Shown here one piece after another: positions 1-9,737 of a DNA stretch of 18,104 bases. Origin of the DNA: Alectoria sarmentosa (lineage: Eukaryota > Ascomycota > Lecanoromycetes > Lecanorales > Parmeliaceae). Position numbers and translations under genes: made by a program. A model generated the notes under the pieces. That model was not told the origin of the DNA. It worked only from the letters and a program-made list of their open reading frames with translations, and searched no databases. The stretch's first letter is position 1; each line of letters opens with the position of its first letter. The stretch is taken from contig WOGZ01000516.1 in the NCBI GenBank assembly GCA_009733775.1, positions 1-18,104 of the forward strand, given 5' to 3'.

Positions 1-40
1 TTTAATTTATAAAATAAATATAAAATGAAATATATAATTT

Positions 41-399
41 AATTTAATTAATATAAAGAAATATCTTAATTGCGAAAAAAAAAATTATCGCGCTATTTAT
101 TATAATAAAACATCATCACTTTTTTTGATATAATGTTTTTTTTTCTTTTATCAAAAATGATTTCGTTAAACGTATTTTTCTTTTATTTACTCGCAATTTC
201 TTTTATTTTCTTTTATCAAATTTGATTAATATATAAAAATGTCTTAATTGCGAAAAAAGAAAATTATCGCGCTATTTATTATAAAAAAACATCATCACTT
301 TTTTTGATATGATGTTTCTTTTTTTTTTATTAAAAGTAATTTTATTAAACGTATTTTTCTTTTATTTATTCGCAATTTCTTTTATTTTTCTTTATTATT
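41..399. repeat. Tandem repeat, two copies of a 178-bp unit
   Basis: Two head-to-tail units, about 41-218 and 219-399, align along their whole length with a few substitutions and small length differences in A/T runs. Each unit contains, in order: AATTGCGA (68-75; 246-253), ATTATCGCGCTATTTATTAT, a hairpin with arms AACATCATCA / TGATATGATGTT around a T-run, the block AAACGTATTTTTCTTTTATT, and TCGCAATT (191-198; 370-377). AATTGCGA and TCGCAATT are exact inverted repeats that bound a 131-132-bp core. No open frame runs through it. It could be a small satellite or a tandemly duplicated MITE-like insertion; the sequence does not decide between them. It may extend left of the window. Confidence 0.85.
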
Positions 400-599
400 A
401 ACACATCTTTTTGCTTAAACTCTTTAACAACTAAATATATATTCTTTAAATTCATTATTAAGACTTCGCTTTATCAAACGATATATAAACGAAATAAACT
501 ATTATCGAAGATTTTTATTTTCATTTAATTCAAATTCGTTTAAAGAAAAATAACTTTAACTTTATAAAAAATATTAATTTAATTAACGATTTCAATTTA
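400..599. other. AT-rich stretch without recognisable feature
   Basis: This lies between the tandem repeat and the decayed minus-strand frame. I see no coding similarity, repeat or RNA gene in it. It may belong to the same decayed element as the minus-strand frame. Confidence 0.4.
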
Positions 600-1634
600 T
601 TAAAAGTGTAACATAATTACGAGTAATATTATAACGACGAACGTAATCGCCTTTTACGCGAAAAACGTTTTTATTAAATGAACATTTAAAAATAAATGTA
701 AACGAGTTTCAATAATGATTAAACGATAATTGCAAACGTTATTTGAAACGCGATATCTCTTTTTAATAATTATCTCTTTTTTTTGAACGATTATAAAAAT
801 ATTAATAAAATTATGCTTTAAAACATCGTTTTACGAAAAATACGCGAAACTTTTAAAATAATAATTATTAAAATTTCTTCAGACATCGTCTTTATTCTTT
901 TTCAAAAAAATTATATTATTTATTTTCGTTTTAAGATTTCTTTGAATATTATTACTTAATTCTTTTACGATATTATAAATAAATTTAATTTAATCGAATT
1001 GTTATATACAATTAAGTTAATTTTTTGAGACGAAATTTCGATATAAAATCATTATAATATTGAGATTGTTAATCGTATACTTTAAAACATTCGCAAAAAT
1101 CTCAAATCGTTTAATAACATAATTATATGCTTTTGCGACGACTTTTGTCAAATTTTATCGATTATCAAAAACGTTAAATTAAGACGTATCGCTACATTTA
1201 TTTTAAGAATTTTATATTTATAAAATTATATTCAAATTCTCAAACTCACGAAAAATATAAAACTTCGCAATTTAAATTTAATTAAACAAAATCGTGTTAA
1301 TATAAAAACATTCGTAAATAATTTTTTAAATATAAATAATAAAACTTTAACAAACATAGAAAAACAAAAAATTATCGATTAATTTATCGATTAATTATCA
1401 AATAACATTATCATAAATTTAATTAATGTTATTTATCGCGATTTAAATTCACATCGAACATTTAACTTTTACATTTTTAAAACGATTTTTTGCACTTTTA
1501 ATAAAAACATTATTCGATTCAATAATCAAGTTTTTAACAAATTTTCTAAAATCAAAATAATATTTATTAATCGTAATTAAATCGTTAACGAAAAAGATAA
1601 CTTTCTTTTATTTATCGAATTAATAAACGTTTTT
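600..1634 (-). pseudogene. Decayed minus-strand reading frame, unidentified
   Basis: Reading the minus strand from about 1634 down to 600, one single frame holds together for about 340 codons. It is broken only by TAA and TGA codons, which C-to-T or G-to-A mutation makes from CAA, CGA or TGG. The upstream part reads KKVIFFVNDLITINKYYFDF, then RKFVKNLIIESNNVFIKSAK. A long stop-free run near 1040-1155 reads VVAKAYNYVIKRFEIFANVL. The mix of charged and hydrophobic residues looks like a real protein, unlike the Ile/Lys/Asn/Tyr noise typical of chance frames here. I do not recognise the family. FVND could be a mutated polymerase-like FVDD, but nothing around it confirms that. It is probably part of a mobile element given the context, which is inference. 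No start or end can be fixed. Confidence 0.45.
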
Positions 1635-1689
1635 AAATTAATTTTTTTATTATTTTATTATTTAAAATTAAAAAAAATTTATATAATAA

Positions 1690-1985
1690 TGCTATTAAGA
1701 AATTTATAATAATTATAAAATTTATGCAATAAAACACGCTTATAAGTTAAATATATTAAATTTAAGATATTCGATTATCGCATCTTTAAAAACGAATATA
1801 ACGATAAACGTTATTATATATTACGTATATTTTTTACTTCGCCCGATTCGAATAGTTTATATACTTTTTTTTCGATATATTCAATATTTAATTCGCTTAA
1901 TCTTTAATATAACGATTGATAAATCGTAAAATTAATTTTCATAACAAATCGATTTATATTTACAATCGAAAGTCTTCACTTATAA
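1690..1985 (-). pseudogene. Decayed minus-strand reading frame (upstream piece)
   Basis: On the minus strand, from about 1985 down to 1690, one frame reads through with few stops. It includes RLSELNIEYIEKKVYKLFES followed by GEVKNIRNI. This Glu/Lys-rich stretch contains GGGCG, one of the very few GC clusters in the window (about 1840-1850). It lies directly upstream, in the minus-strand sense, of the longer decayed frame ending near 600, and was probably the N-terminal part of the same gene, now out of frame with it. An ATG codon occurs in frame (FVMKINF), but no reliable start can be assigned. I cannot assign the family. Confidence 0.4.
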
Positions 1986-2241
1986 TTAATTATATATAAT
2001 CTTAAATCGAATCATTAATAAAGTCGACTTTTTTATTATAACTTTAAACGATTTATCAAAAAAAGAATCGAATTACTCGATTAAATGTATTAAAAATAAG
2101 ATTATTAAACAGATGCTTTTTATATAACAATAAAAATAAATTATATACGTATAAAAAAACAAGCAGAGTTCGCTTAATCGACGTTACTTAAATTCGTTTC
2201 GTCTTTATTTGTCTTGAATATCATGAATTTAATTTATAAGC
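1986..2241. other. Junction DNA left of the copy A retrotransposon
   Basis: No gene is recognised. The stretch around 2160-2185 (AAGCAGAGTTCGCTTAATCG) is less AT-rich than its surroundings. Similarity to the copy A LTR starts abruptly at about 2242, so this stretch marks a break or insertion point. I did not find the missing front part of the LTR anywhere to its left. Confidence 0.4.
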
Positions 2242-2297
2242 CTTAACTTATCTTATTTAATACATTTATATAATTTAATTTTATATTAATTTTAACA
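2242..2297 (+). repeat. Copy A 5' LTR, 3'-terminal remnant only
   Basis: About 56 bp match the ends of the 3' LTR (to 11717) and of the copy B 5' LTR (to 14798), finishing with TTTTAACA. Upstream of about 2242 the similarity stops, so roughly 150 bp of the LTR are gone. The reading after TTTTAACA (TTATAATTAAAT) is shared with copy B but not with the flank of the 3' LTR, which fixes the LTR/internal boundary at 2297/2298. Confidence 0.8.
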
Positions 2298-2315
2298 TTA
2301 TAATTAAATTATCAC
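2298..2315 (+). other. Probable primer-binding site region of copy A
   Basis: Its position immediately after the LTR end is where the tRNA primer-binding site of an LTR retrotransposon lies. The bases TTATAATTAAATTATC are so mutated that the matching tRNA cannot be named. The same start, TTATAATTAAAT, follows the copy B 5' LTR at 14799. Confidence 0.4.
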
Positions 2316-4300
2316 ACTCACTTTATTCGAATTAATAAACGAAATTAAGAAATTTATTAATAAAGGCTTTAGCAAGAAATTAAGTTAAATTATCGTATTT
2401 TTGAATATATTTATTATATAAAAAATTTATTATAAAAAATATTAAATAAAATAACGTAACGATTTCGTTAATTAATAAACGAGAAATAAATAAAAATATT
2501 AAATTATTCGTATAATTAGCGAATTAAAAGAAATTTATTATTTATTATTTAAATATTTTAAATTCAAATAATATCGATCTTATCGTGCGAAAGATTATTA
2601 TTAAAAATATTTATATCTTTTACGACATTATTATCGAATAAATAACTTATAATCTTTTAAAGTCGATTTTCTTTATTTCGCATTATTAAGTTTTCTCGTA
2701 CGAAATCGACGACGATATAGTAAATATCTTTTATATAAATAACGAAATTAAAAAAAAGTTATTCAAATAATATATTATTTTTACGAAACTTTGATAAATA
2801 AATAAATTTTAAATAACTTTCTTTCTTGTTTTTTATATATTAAATTAAATTTTTTATTATACGAAAATCATTAAATATATTAAATGAAAAGTGTTAAAAC
2901 TTTTCTTTATCACAATATTTTTTATTATTACATTTTTCGAAATATTTAAATCTTTTTTCTTTTTCTTCTCTTTTATTTTCTTTTTTATTATATTCTTTAT
3001 ATAATTTTAATTAAAATAAAAAAAATATATTATATTTATAGTCTTTTAAATAAAATAAAATTATGTTATATTTTATTTATATTAAAAATCTTTCTTAGTA
3101 ATATAATAAATTTAATTTATAATATATTTATTTTAATAAGCGATTATTATATTAAGTATAAATTAAACTTAAATAGTTTTTAATATACTTAATCAACTTC
3201 GTTTTAAACGAAACGATTTTCGAAAATTTATCGTTTATTATTATAAAGCTATTATTAAAAAAAACGATATTATAAATGCTTTTTATAACGTTAAATTAAT
3301 AATTTAATAAACGAATAACGTCGTTCGTAATTATTAAAAGCGAATAAAATAATTATAACGAAAAGTTAATTAAATATAATTTTAATTATTAAACAAGAAT
3401 TTAAAAAACAAACTTTTTTATCATAAATTCAAAAATCGATTTATATTCAAAAAAAATCAAATTTATAAAAAATTTTAATTCTTTTATTTTCACGAATAAC
3501 GTCGATTTTTTATAAAACGATTGAATTTTCAAAATAAAATAAAAATTATTATTTAAACGATATTTTATAAATTATTTATATTATTTCACGACTCGATGAT
3601 AAAGCAATAAATCATATTTTGATAAAACGATTACGAAATATAAAAAATTAATACACGTTTTATATATAAATTATAAATCAATTAATTAAAATCTATAAAA
3701 ATTTCGATTAAAAGATTAATGTTAAACGTGAATTTCGAACATTTACGTAAAATATATAAACGTTTATCGAGTTTTATTTAAACTTTATTCGATTTAAAAA
3801 TATCTTTAACAAAAACGATACTGCTCTTTTAAATTAACTTTTTGAAAAATTTATTACACGATTGAAAATTTCGTATAACATACGTGAAAATTTCAATTTA
3901 TTAAAAAACGTAAAGAAATATTTATTTAAATTAAATAATAATGAACGAGCGAATTATTAATTTCGAATGTTTATAACAATGTTTATTCGAATTATTATAG
4001 ACTTAACAAAAAAGTTCTTTATAATTATTATTATAACATTAATAATTCGTACGATTTTAATTATCGAAACGATTTTTATTTTAATTGCTAAATTAAAATA
4101 AAAAATAACATCGAAAAAATTTATATGTTACGTTTATAATAAAATCGATTATAATAAAAAAGATTATATTATATCGAATTAAATAAATATAAATAAAAGA
4201 ATTATTAAAGAAAGTTCGATTATATCGTTTTAATATCAACGAGAAATGAAAATTAAATAATATTAAAACGAAAATTATTAATCACGATTCTTTTTTCGAT
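2316..4300 (+). pseudogene. gag: Copy A leader and gag remnant with CCHC zinc knuckle
   Basis: Gag forms the retrotransposon particle and binds the RNA through a CCHC zinc knuckle. The knuckle is seen at 4126-4167, where CYVYNKIDYNKKDY fits C-X2-C-X4-H-X4-C with the first Cys kept and the other three ligands changed to Tyr, each by one G-to-A or C-to-T transition. Upstream, the DNA is collinear with copy B (for example 2570-2760 against 15070-15260), but no Gag domain can be read through the stops. The first part, directly after the LTR, is probably untranslated leader, and the gag start cannot be placed. The identification rests on the knuckle, its place before pol and the matching knuckle in copy B at 16646-16687. 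Confidence 0.7.
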
Positions 4301-5993
4301 TCGAGAAAAGAATAAATTTTATTAAAATTACGATAAGAAATAATAATGAAATTTGTTTAACGAATATTTTAAATAATTTTTTAACACGTTGAATTTTTCG
4401 AATAACGATTATATTATCTTTATAAAATAAATAAATATCGTTTACGAATTTTTTTATAAATTATAAATGCATAAAAACTTACATTATTATTAATAAGATT
4501 ATTTTTCTCGAAATATATAAGCGTTTACAAATCGAGTTTTATTTTTTTATCAAATTTAAATTTTTATAAAAATACGATAAACAATTAATTAAGTTATTTA
4601 TTATTTATTATTTATATTAAACGTGCATAATTATAAAAAAAACTTATATTTTAAATTAATTGATAAATTAAAATAATACGATTTAATTCTCGAAAAATTG
4701 TAAATAAATAAATATAAAGTGATTTTTAATATGTTAAAAAACAAGCTATTATTTATTTTTAAACGATATAAATATAATAATAATAAAATGTCGTTATCAA
4801 AAAATCTCTCATTTTTATTAATTATTTCATTCGTTGTTAATACACGTTTTTTTAAATTTATTATTAAATATAAATCGAACGATGACGATTTTAATATTGA
4901 GTTTTGAAAAAACATTTCAAATAAAAAAAAATTAATATCAACTTTTAAAGCATTTAAAAAAAATGATTTAAAAACTTAATTTTATTAACATTGTTAAAAT
5001 TAATGCATTAACTTATTATCATTTAATTCGAAATAAAGAAAACAAGCTTTTTTTTTTAACGATAAATGAAATTTATAATATTATTAATGATTTGCTTAAT
5101 ATAATATCGTAAATACAAAAAAAAAAATCGTTTATCGATTAATAAATTATATTTATATAAATTTAAGCGAAAATACAAAAAATGTTATAAATTTCACATT
5201 TTAAAAATTATTCAAATTAATAATATTAAAATCTTCATTCACGAAAAAATATTTGATAAATTTTTTAAAAAATATTATAATTATATAAATCTTTTCGATA
5301 AATTAAAAATTAAAATATTATTTTTATATCGTTTTTATAATCATAAATTGAAATTCGTTAAAAAAGTAAACAAAAACGCATTATTTAAAAATCGAATATA
5401 TTCGTTATTAAATTATAAATTTAAATAAATCAAAAAATATTTAAATAAGCATTTAAGGAAAAAATTTATTATATTTAATTATATTTTATTCGCTTCGTGT
5501 ATTTTCTTTATTGAAAAATCAAATAAAAAATTTCGATTTTATATAAATTATCGAAAGTTAAACGTTATTATCAAAAAAAATGAAATTTTATTTCATTAAT
5601 AAATGAGATTTTGATTAAAATATAAAAATGTAAATATTTTATACGATTGAATATTATCGTTAATTTCAATAAATTTAAAATGCATTTAAATAATAAAAAC
5701 TTTATTACATTTATTATCTTTTGTGAAACTTATAAATATCGAATGTTTTTATTTAACTTAATAAACGAATCTGTTATTTATTAGCAATATATAAATAACA
5801 ATTTTTTTTAAATATTTTAATAATTTTTGTTAAGCATATTTAAATGAAATTTTTATTTATAATAAAATAAAATAAAAAACACGTTTAATATATTCAATTA
5901 ATTTTTCAAAAATTACGTGAAATCGATTTATAAACAAATATTCTCAAATGTAAATTTTATATTCAAAAAATTAAATTCTTAAATTTTTTAATA
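4301..5993 (+). pseudogene. pol: Copy A pol remnant: protease/spacer and reverse transcriptase
   Basis: Reverse transcriptase copies the element's RNA into DNA. Clear RT blocks are RFYVDYRKLN-like FYINYRKLNV (about 5537-5566), RLNIIVNFNKFKMH (5647-5688, from a RLDI.AFNK.RM block), and AYLNEIFIYN (5834-5863, the YLDD active-site box with the first Asp changed to Asn and the second position reading Glu). These are followed by QKLREIDL and KCKFYIQKIKFLNF (5949-5990, the FLGF block). The part before RT (about 4719-4907), open by chance for 62 codons and reading KSNDDDFNIEF at its end, is the protease-RT spacer also present in copy B; it is not a separate gene. The protease itself, expected at about 4330-4700, is too decayed to point to its Asp. 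A one-base deletion relative to copy B near 5580 and another frame change in the A-run near 5865-5880 break the frame. Confidence 0.85.
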
Positions 5994-6196
5994 TTTAAAC
6001 GTAAGTATTATTAAAGAAATATAAAAACTATAATTATTATATACGTTAATAATTATTATATATATAAGAGAATTAAAGCATCAAAAAATCGTAAACACGA
6101 TTTATTATAATTATTTTCCATTCTATTAAAACGTTATTAAAATAATTTTATAAATTTTATCGTCGATTTATCGTTTTTAAAAAATTATAACGTTAT
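5994..6196 (+). pseudogene. pol: Copy A integrase, first part (zinc-finger end and catalytic core start)
   Basis: Directly after the RT block FLNFLI, the same frame continues with KYY.RNIKT and then YVNNYYIYKRIKA (6042-6080). That is the Cys-X2-Cys half of the integrase HHCC finger with both Cys now Tyr. KASKNRKHDLL, FSILLKRY and NFIVDLSFLKNYNVI follow, typical of the start of the Ty3/gypsy integrase core. The codon at 6153-6155 is the first catalytic Asp of the D,D,E triad and now reads Asn (AAT). No RNase H, RT thumb or HH half of the finger is present, so the RT-integrase junction is a deletion. The frame is cut after GTT AT at 6196 by the nested element and resumes at 9738. Confidence 0.88.
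6192..6196. repeat. Target site duplication GTTAT, left copy
   Basis: GTTAT stands immediately before the TGTTG start of the nested 5' LTR and is repeated immediately after the nested 3' LTR at 9733-9737. A 5-bp duplication is normal for LTR-retrotransposon integration. Confidence 0.9.
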
Positions 6197-6608
6197 TGTT
6201 GCGATTAACATTTAATTAAACAACTTAATCGAGAAAACACTATCAAGAAATAAATTTAACATTTTTAATAAATGTTTCGAGACACGAAAACACGCGAGAC
6301 ATTAAAGACGCTTTCAATGTTTTAATATCTTAAACGTTTTAAATATCTCATTAATTTTATATAATATTACTTTCTCGCACTTAAATAAATTTTCTTTTTA
6401 ATTATTAATATATTTATTTAAATATTCTTCACGTAATATTTAATTACATTTTTATTATTGTTATATTTAATTTTTAATTAATAAATTAATTATATATTTT
6501 AAAATTAAATCATTTTTCATTATTTGACAAATCGATATATTGCATTTTTCGAAGAATTTTTATCTTAAACATTTATTTCACGCTTTAATAAAATATAAAA
6601 ACGTTATA
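6197..6608 (+). repeat. Nested element 5' LTR
   Basis: It aligns over its full length with 9320-9732. It starts TGTTGCGATTAAC and ends AAAACGTTATA; the terminal TA probably was CA. It keeps more C and G than its 3' partner, for example TCGAGAAAACACTATCAAG against TCGAAAAGACATTATTAAG. Confidence 0.92.
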
Positions 6609-7560
6609 TTTTAATAATTCAATCAATTTCGATAAAATAATAAATTTAAAAATCATTTATTCGCGTGATATAAATGAATTTTCAATATTCGCTCGATTAA
6701 ATAAATATTTAAACGTATATAATATCTTAAAACCTTAATTTACGAAAATTAACATTTTTATTAAAATAAATTCAAAAATGTTTTAAAACGAGATAAATAA
6801 AATGTTATTTATTATCTCATATTTAAAAAAAACAATTCTTAATTGAATTTAATTCAAAATTTAAAATTATTTAAAAAACAACGAAAAAGATTGAAAAACG
6901 AAAATAATTTAAATGTTTTATAAATTCAAAAATTTTAAAATAATTATTAATTAAATTTTTAAATTGCAAAATGAAAAAAGAATCGTCGAAAAGAAATTAT
7001 TGATTTTAAAATAAAAAAAAATCGATAATTGTGTACGCGTCGCAATTTAAAACGCTTTTATATAAAATAAATTAAAACGATTTTATTTTAACATCTCATT
7101 TTTATAAAAAATAACACGATAAAATTAAAAATGCGATGATTGCGATATAAAACTCGACTCGTTAAATAATATAATTGATATTACGATACGAATCGATAAT
7201 CGATAATATAAAAAATACGTCGATAAAAGAGTTGAAATTAAAATTTATGCGATAAAAAGATTTTTTAAAAAAAACTCGATAAAATTAAATATCACAAAAA
7301 TCAAAAAATTAAAAATCAAAATTTGTTATTTTTGCGAAAAAAAAAATCATTTAAAAAGAAATTATTTATAAAAAGTAATAAAGATAACGAAAAAATAATT
7401 TAAAACGTTTAAAAAAAAAGCATTGTGAACAATTATATTAAACTTTCATAAACAACTTATTACGATAACGAATATCGTATATATAAATTCAATAAAGATT
7501 CATCGAATTAATATTTTAAATAAAGAATATTAAATAACATAATTATAAATAAATTAAAAT
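6609..7560 (+). pseudogene. gag: Nested element gag remnant with CCHC zinc knuckle
   Basis: This is the nucleocapsid/Gag protein of the nested element. One frame from about 7150 to 7480 reads DSLNNIIDITIRIDNR, then YKKYVDKRVEIKIYAIKR, and then ICYFCEKKNHLKRNYL. The IRIDNR.Y.. segment is a familiar stretch of fungal Ty3/gypsy Gag proteins upstream of the knuckle. The knuckle itself (7324-7365) keeps Cys, Cys and His of C-X2-C-X4-H-X4-C; only the last Cys is Tyr. Downstream, HKQLITITNIVYINS fits the C-terminal tail seen in such Gags. The stops are RIP-type TAA. The region from 6609 to about 7100 gives no readable Gag matrix/capsid and includes the primer-binding region just after the LTR. The start is not assignable. 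Confidence 0.75.
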
Positions 7561-9319
7561 TATTATACGCATCATATTTTATAAAAAATTCGATATTAAT
7601 TATTATAAAAATATTGATAAAAACGACGAAAATACGATAATAACAACGTTAATCAAAAAAATCAAAAAAAAACTCGAAACGAAATGTGAATTCAATTTAA
7701 AAATAAATGAAATTATTAAAGTCGTTATTAAGATAAAAGGAAATCTTTTAAAAATTAATATATTTATAATAATTAACAACGTAAAATCATTTTTGATTTT
7801 AAAAAAACAATAAAAAAAAATTAAACGTGAAAAATATTATCACGAAATTTAAAATATTATAAAAAATTTAAACGATATATTTAATTGTATACAAAAACGT
7901 TATAATAATTAAATTCGAAAAAAATTTAAAAATAACGCACGAGAATTTAATTTCATTTAATAAATGCTTTAAATACGATATATCAAAAATAAATAACAAA
8001 ATATAAAAGAAATTTAAAATATATTAAATTGAAATAATAAAAAAATACGAAATTTAAACGAGCAAAATAATAAAACTTTAAAAAAATTATTTCGAAATTT
8101 TCAAAATAAATAAAATTTTAAGTACGAGTTTAATGAAAGAAAATATAATTAACGATAACACGAATCTATTTCGAATGAATTTTATAAATAAAACAAAATC
8201 AAAACGATAGATTTTCGACACGCAAAAAGTTTTTCGAAAAAGAATAAAAAATTTATAATGAATTATATAAATATAATACGAAATACGAATAAAATAATAA
8301 TCACGAAAATGTTATTAAAACTAATAATTTATTAATTAAATGCAATTATTGTAAAAAAGTTACGATGAATATTTAAAATATAATATCGAATTTTTATTAT
8401 CATAAATAAATATAATAAAAGATAATTTAAAAAATTTAAAAACAATTTATAACATAAATAATTAAAAAATTGAAATTCTTAATTAATCGAATTTTTTAAT
8501 AAAAAAAAAATCAAAACATATTATAAATAATTCAACATTTAATTTTATTCGAAAAAATTAAATATTATAAAAACGAAAATGAATAAAAAATCGACATTTA
8601 TTTTTAAAGAATTTAAATCGATAACACTTAAAAAATTAAAGACAATAAATTTATCGTTTGCGAAATTAAATATAAAATTATTTATCACATTATTAAAATG
8701 TTACTTCGCATTAAAAATATTTAAAACGCGAAAAATATGAATCTTTTAACGCACAATATCGTTTTCACGACAATTAAAAAAAATCATATTTCGAATAAAG
8801 TTTTTTGCTTTATTAAAGTTCGAGTTATAATTTAATATTTAATAATAAAAGTTTTAAAAACGACGACGATCTTATTTTAATAATTTTTTAATTTTTATTA
8901 TTTAAAAATCGCATTATAAATCGCAATTTTAAACTTTAATTTTATACGTTTTTTAAGCTTCTTTAAGCGCTTTATTAAAAAAAAAATCAAAAAAAAAATT
9001 AAAAATATATTAATATTCACGAACATTTTCGAATAAAAATAAATCGCAAAAATGATTAATTTTAACACATTTATTATATACGTTATCGTCGAATATAACG
9101 ATGTAGTTTTTTAAAAAATTAACATTTTTATAACGAAAATAAAAATATATTATTAAAGCATCTTTTTTTTTAATGATTTTCGAAAATAAAAAACGATTTT
9201 ATTATCTTTTACACGATATTATACGAAAAATATAAAATTTAAAACGATAAAGAAAATAAATTAAAAATCTCTACGACGTTAAAATTTTTGAAAATTAAAA
9301 AAACAATATAAAAAAATAA
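7561..9319 (+). other. Nested element internal region, coding content not recognised
   Basis: This occupies the position where protease, RT, RNase H and integrase would be. I read all plus-strand frames and found no YLDD, FLGF, SDRG or TERxNQ-like block. A short segment at about 8335-8365 reads KCNYCKKVTMN, with a CX2C pair whose partners are missing. The final bases before 9320 are A-rich (AAAAAATAA at 9311-9319) and are probably the polypurine tract. Confidence 0.5.
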
Positions 9320-9732
9320 TGTTACGATTAAAGATTTAATTAAACAATTTAATCGAAAAGACATTATTAAGAAATAAATTTAACATTTTTAACAAATATT
9401 TTAAAATACGAAAACACGCGAAATAGTAAAAACATTTTAAATGTTTTAATATTTTAAACGTTTTAAATGTTTTATTAATTTTATATAATGTTGCTTTTTC
9501 GCATTTAAATAAATTCTCTCTTTAATTGTTAATACATTTATTTAAATACTTTTAACGTATTATTTAATTAAATTTTAATTACTATTATATTTAATTTTTA
9601 ATTAATGAATTAATTATATATTTTGAGATTAAATTATTTTTTATTACTCGATAAATTGATATATCTTATTTTTTAAAGGATTTTTATTTTAAATATTCGT
9701 TTCACGCTTTAATAAAGTATAAAAACGTTATA
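9320..9732 (+). repeat. Nested element 3' LTR
   Basis: It is the direct-repeat partner of 6197-6608. It begins TGTTACGATTAAAG after a purine-rich tract and ends AAAACGTTATA, followed at once by GTTAT. Confidence 0.92.
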
Positions 9733-9737
9733 GTTAT
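9733..9737. repeat. Target site duplication GTTAT, right copy
   Basis: It is identical to 6192-6196. Removing 6197-9737 joins GTT AT to A TAA ATT, which keeps the integrase frame. Confidence 0.9.

Larger units (their letters stand above)
6197..9732 (+). mobile_element. Nested LTR retrotransposon (3.5 kb) inside copy A integrase
   Basis: It is bounded by two direct LTRs of 412 and 413 bp that start TGTTG/TGTTA and end ACGTTATA, flanked by a perfect GTTAT duplication. A purine-rich tract precedes the 3' LTR. The internal part (6609-9319, about 2.7 kb) carries a gag with a zinc knuckle (7324-7365) in the plus strand. At 3.5 kb it is short for a full Ty3/gypsy element, and I could not recognise RT, RNase H or integrase in 7560-9319. 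It is therefore either internally deleted, a non-autonomous derivative, or has a pol too decayed to see. Differences between its two LTRs are nearly all C/T and G/A transitions. Its LTRs share no similarity with those of copies A and B, so it is a different family. Confidence 0.92.

Noticed and set aside
41..399. CRISPR-like array from repeated units
   Set aside because: There are only two long near-identical units with no spacers, in a eukaryotic transposon context.
4719..4907. 62-codon plus-strand open frame as a separate small gene
   Set aside because: It aligns with copy B 17209-17393 within pol and is simply a stretch of pol without a stop.
4631..4915. 94-codon minus-strand open frame
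   Set aside because: It is the antisense of the copy A protease-RT spacer, which reads as family sequence on the plus strand and is shared with copy B. The minus-strand product is low-complexity Ile/Leu/Asn/Tyr.
6120..6196. Reading TTTTATCGTCGATTTATCG as the FYRRFI block of RT, implying normal RT continuing to RNase H
   Set aside because: The frame that continues from the RT FLGF block reads NFIVDLSFLKNYNVI here and joins integrase VDRLTKM after removal of the nested element, so it is integrase.
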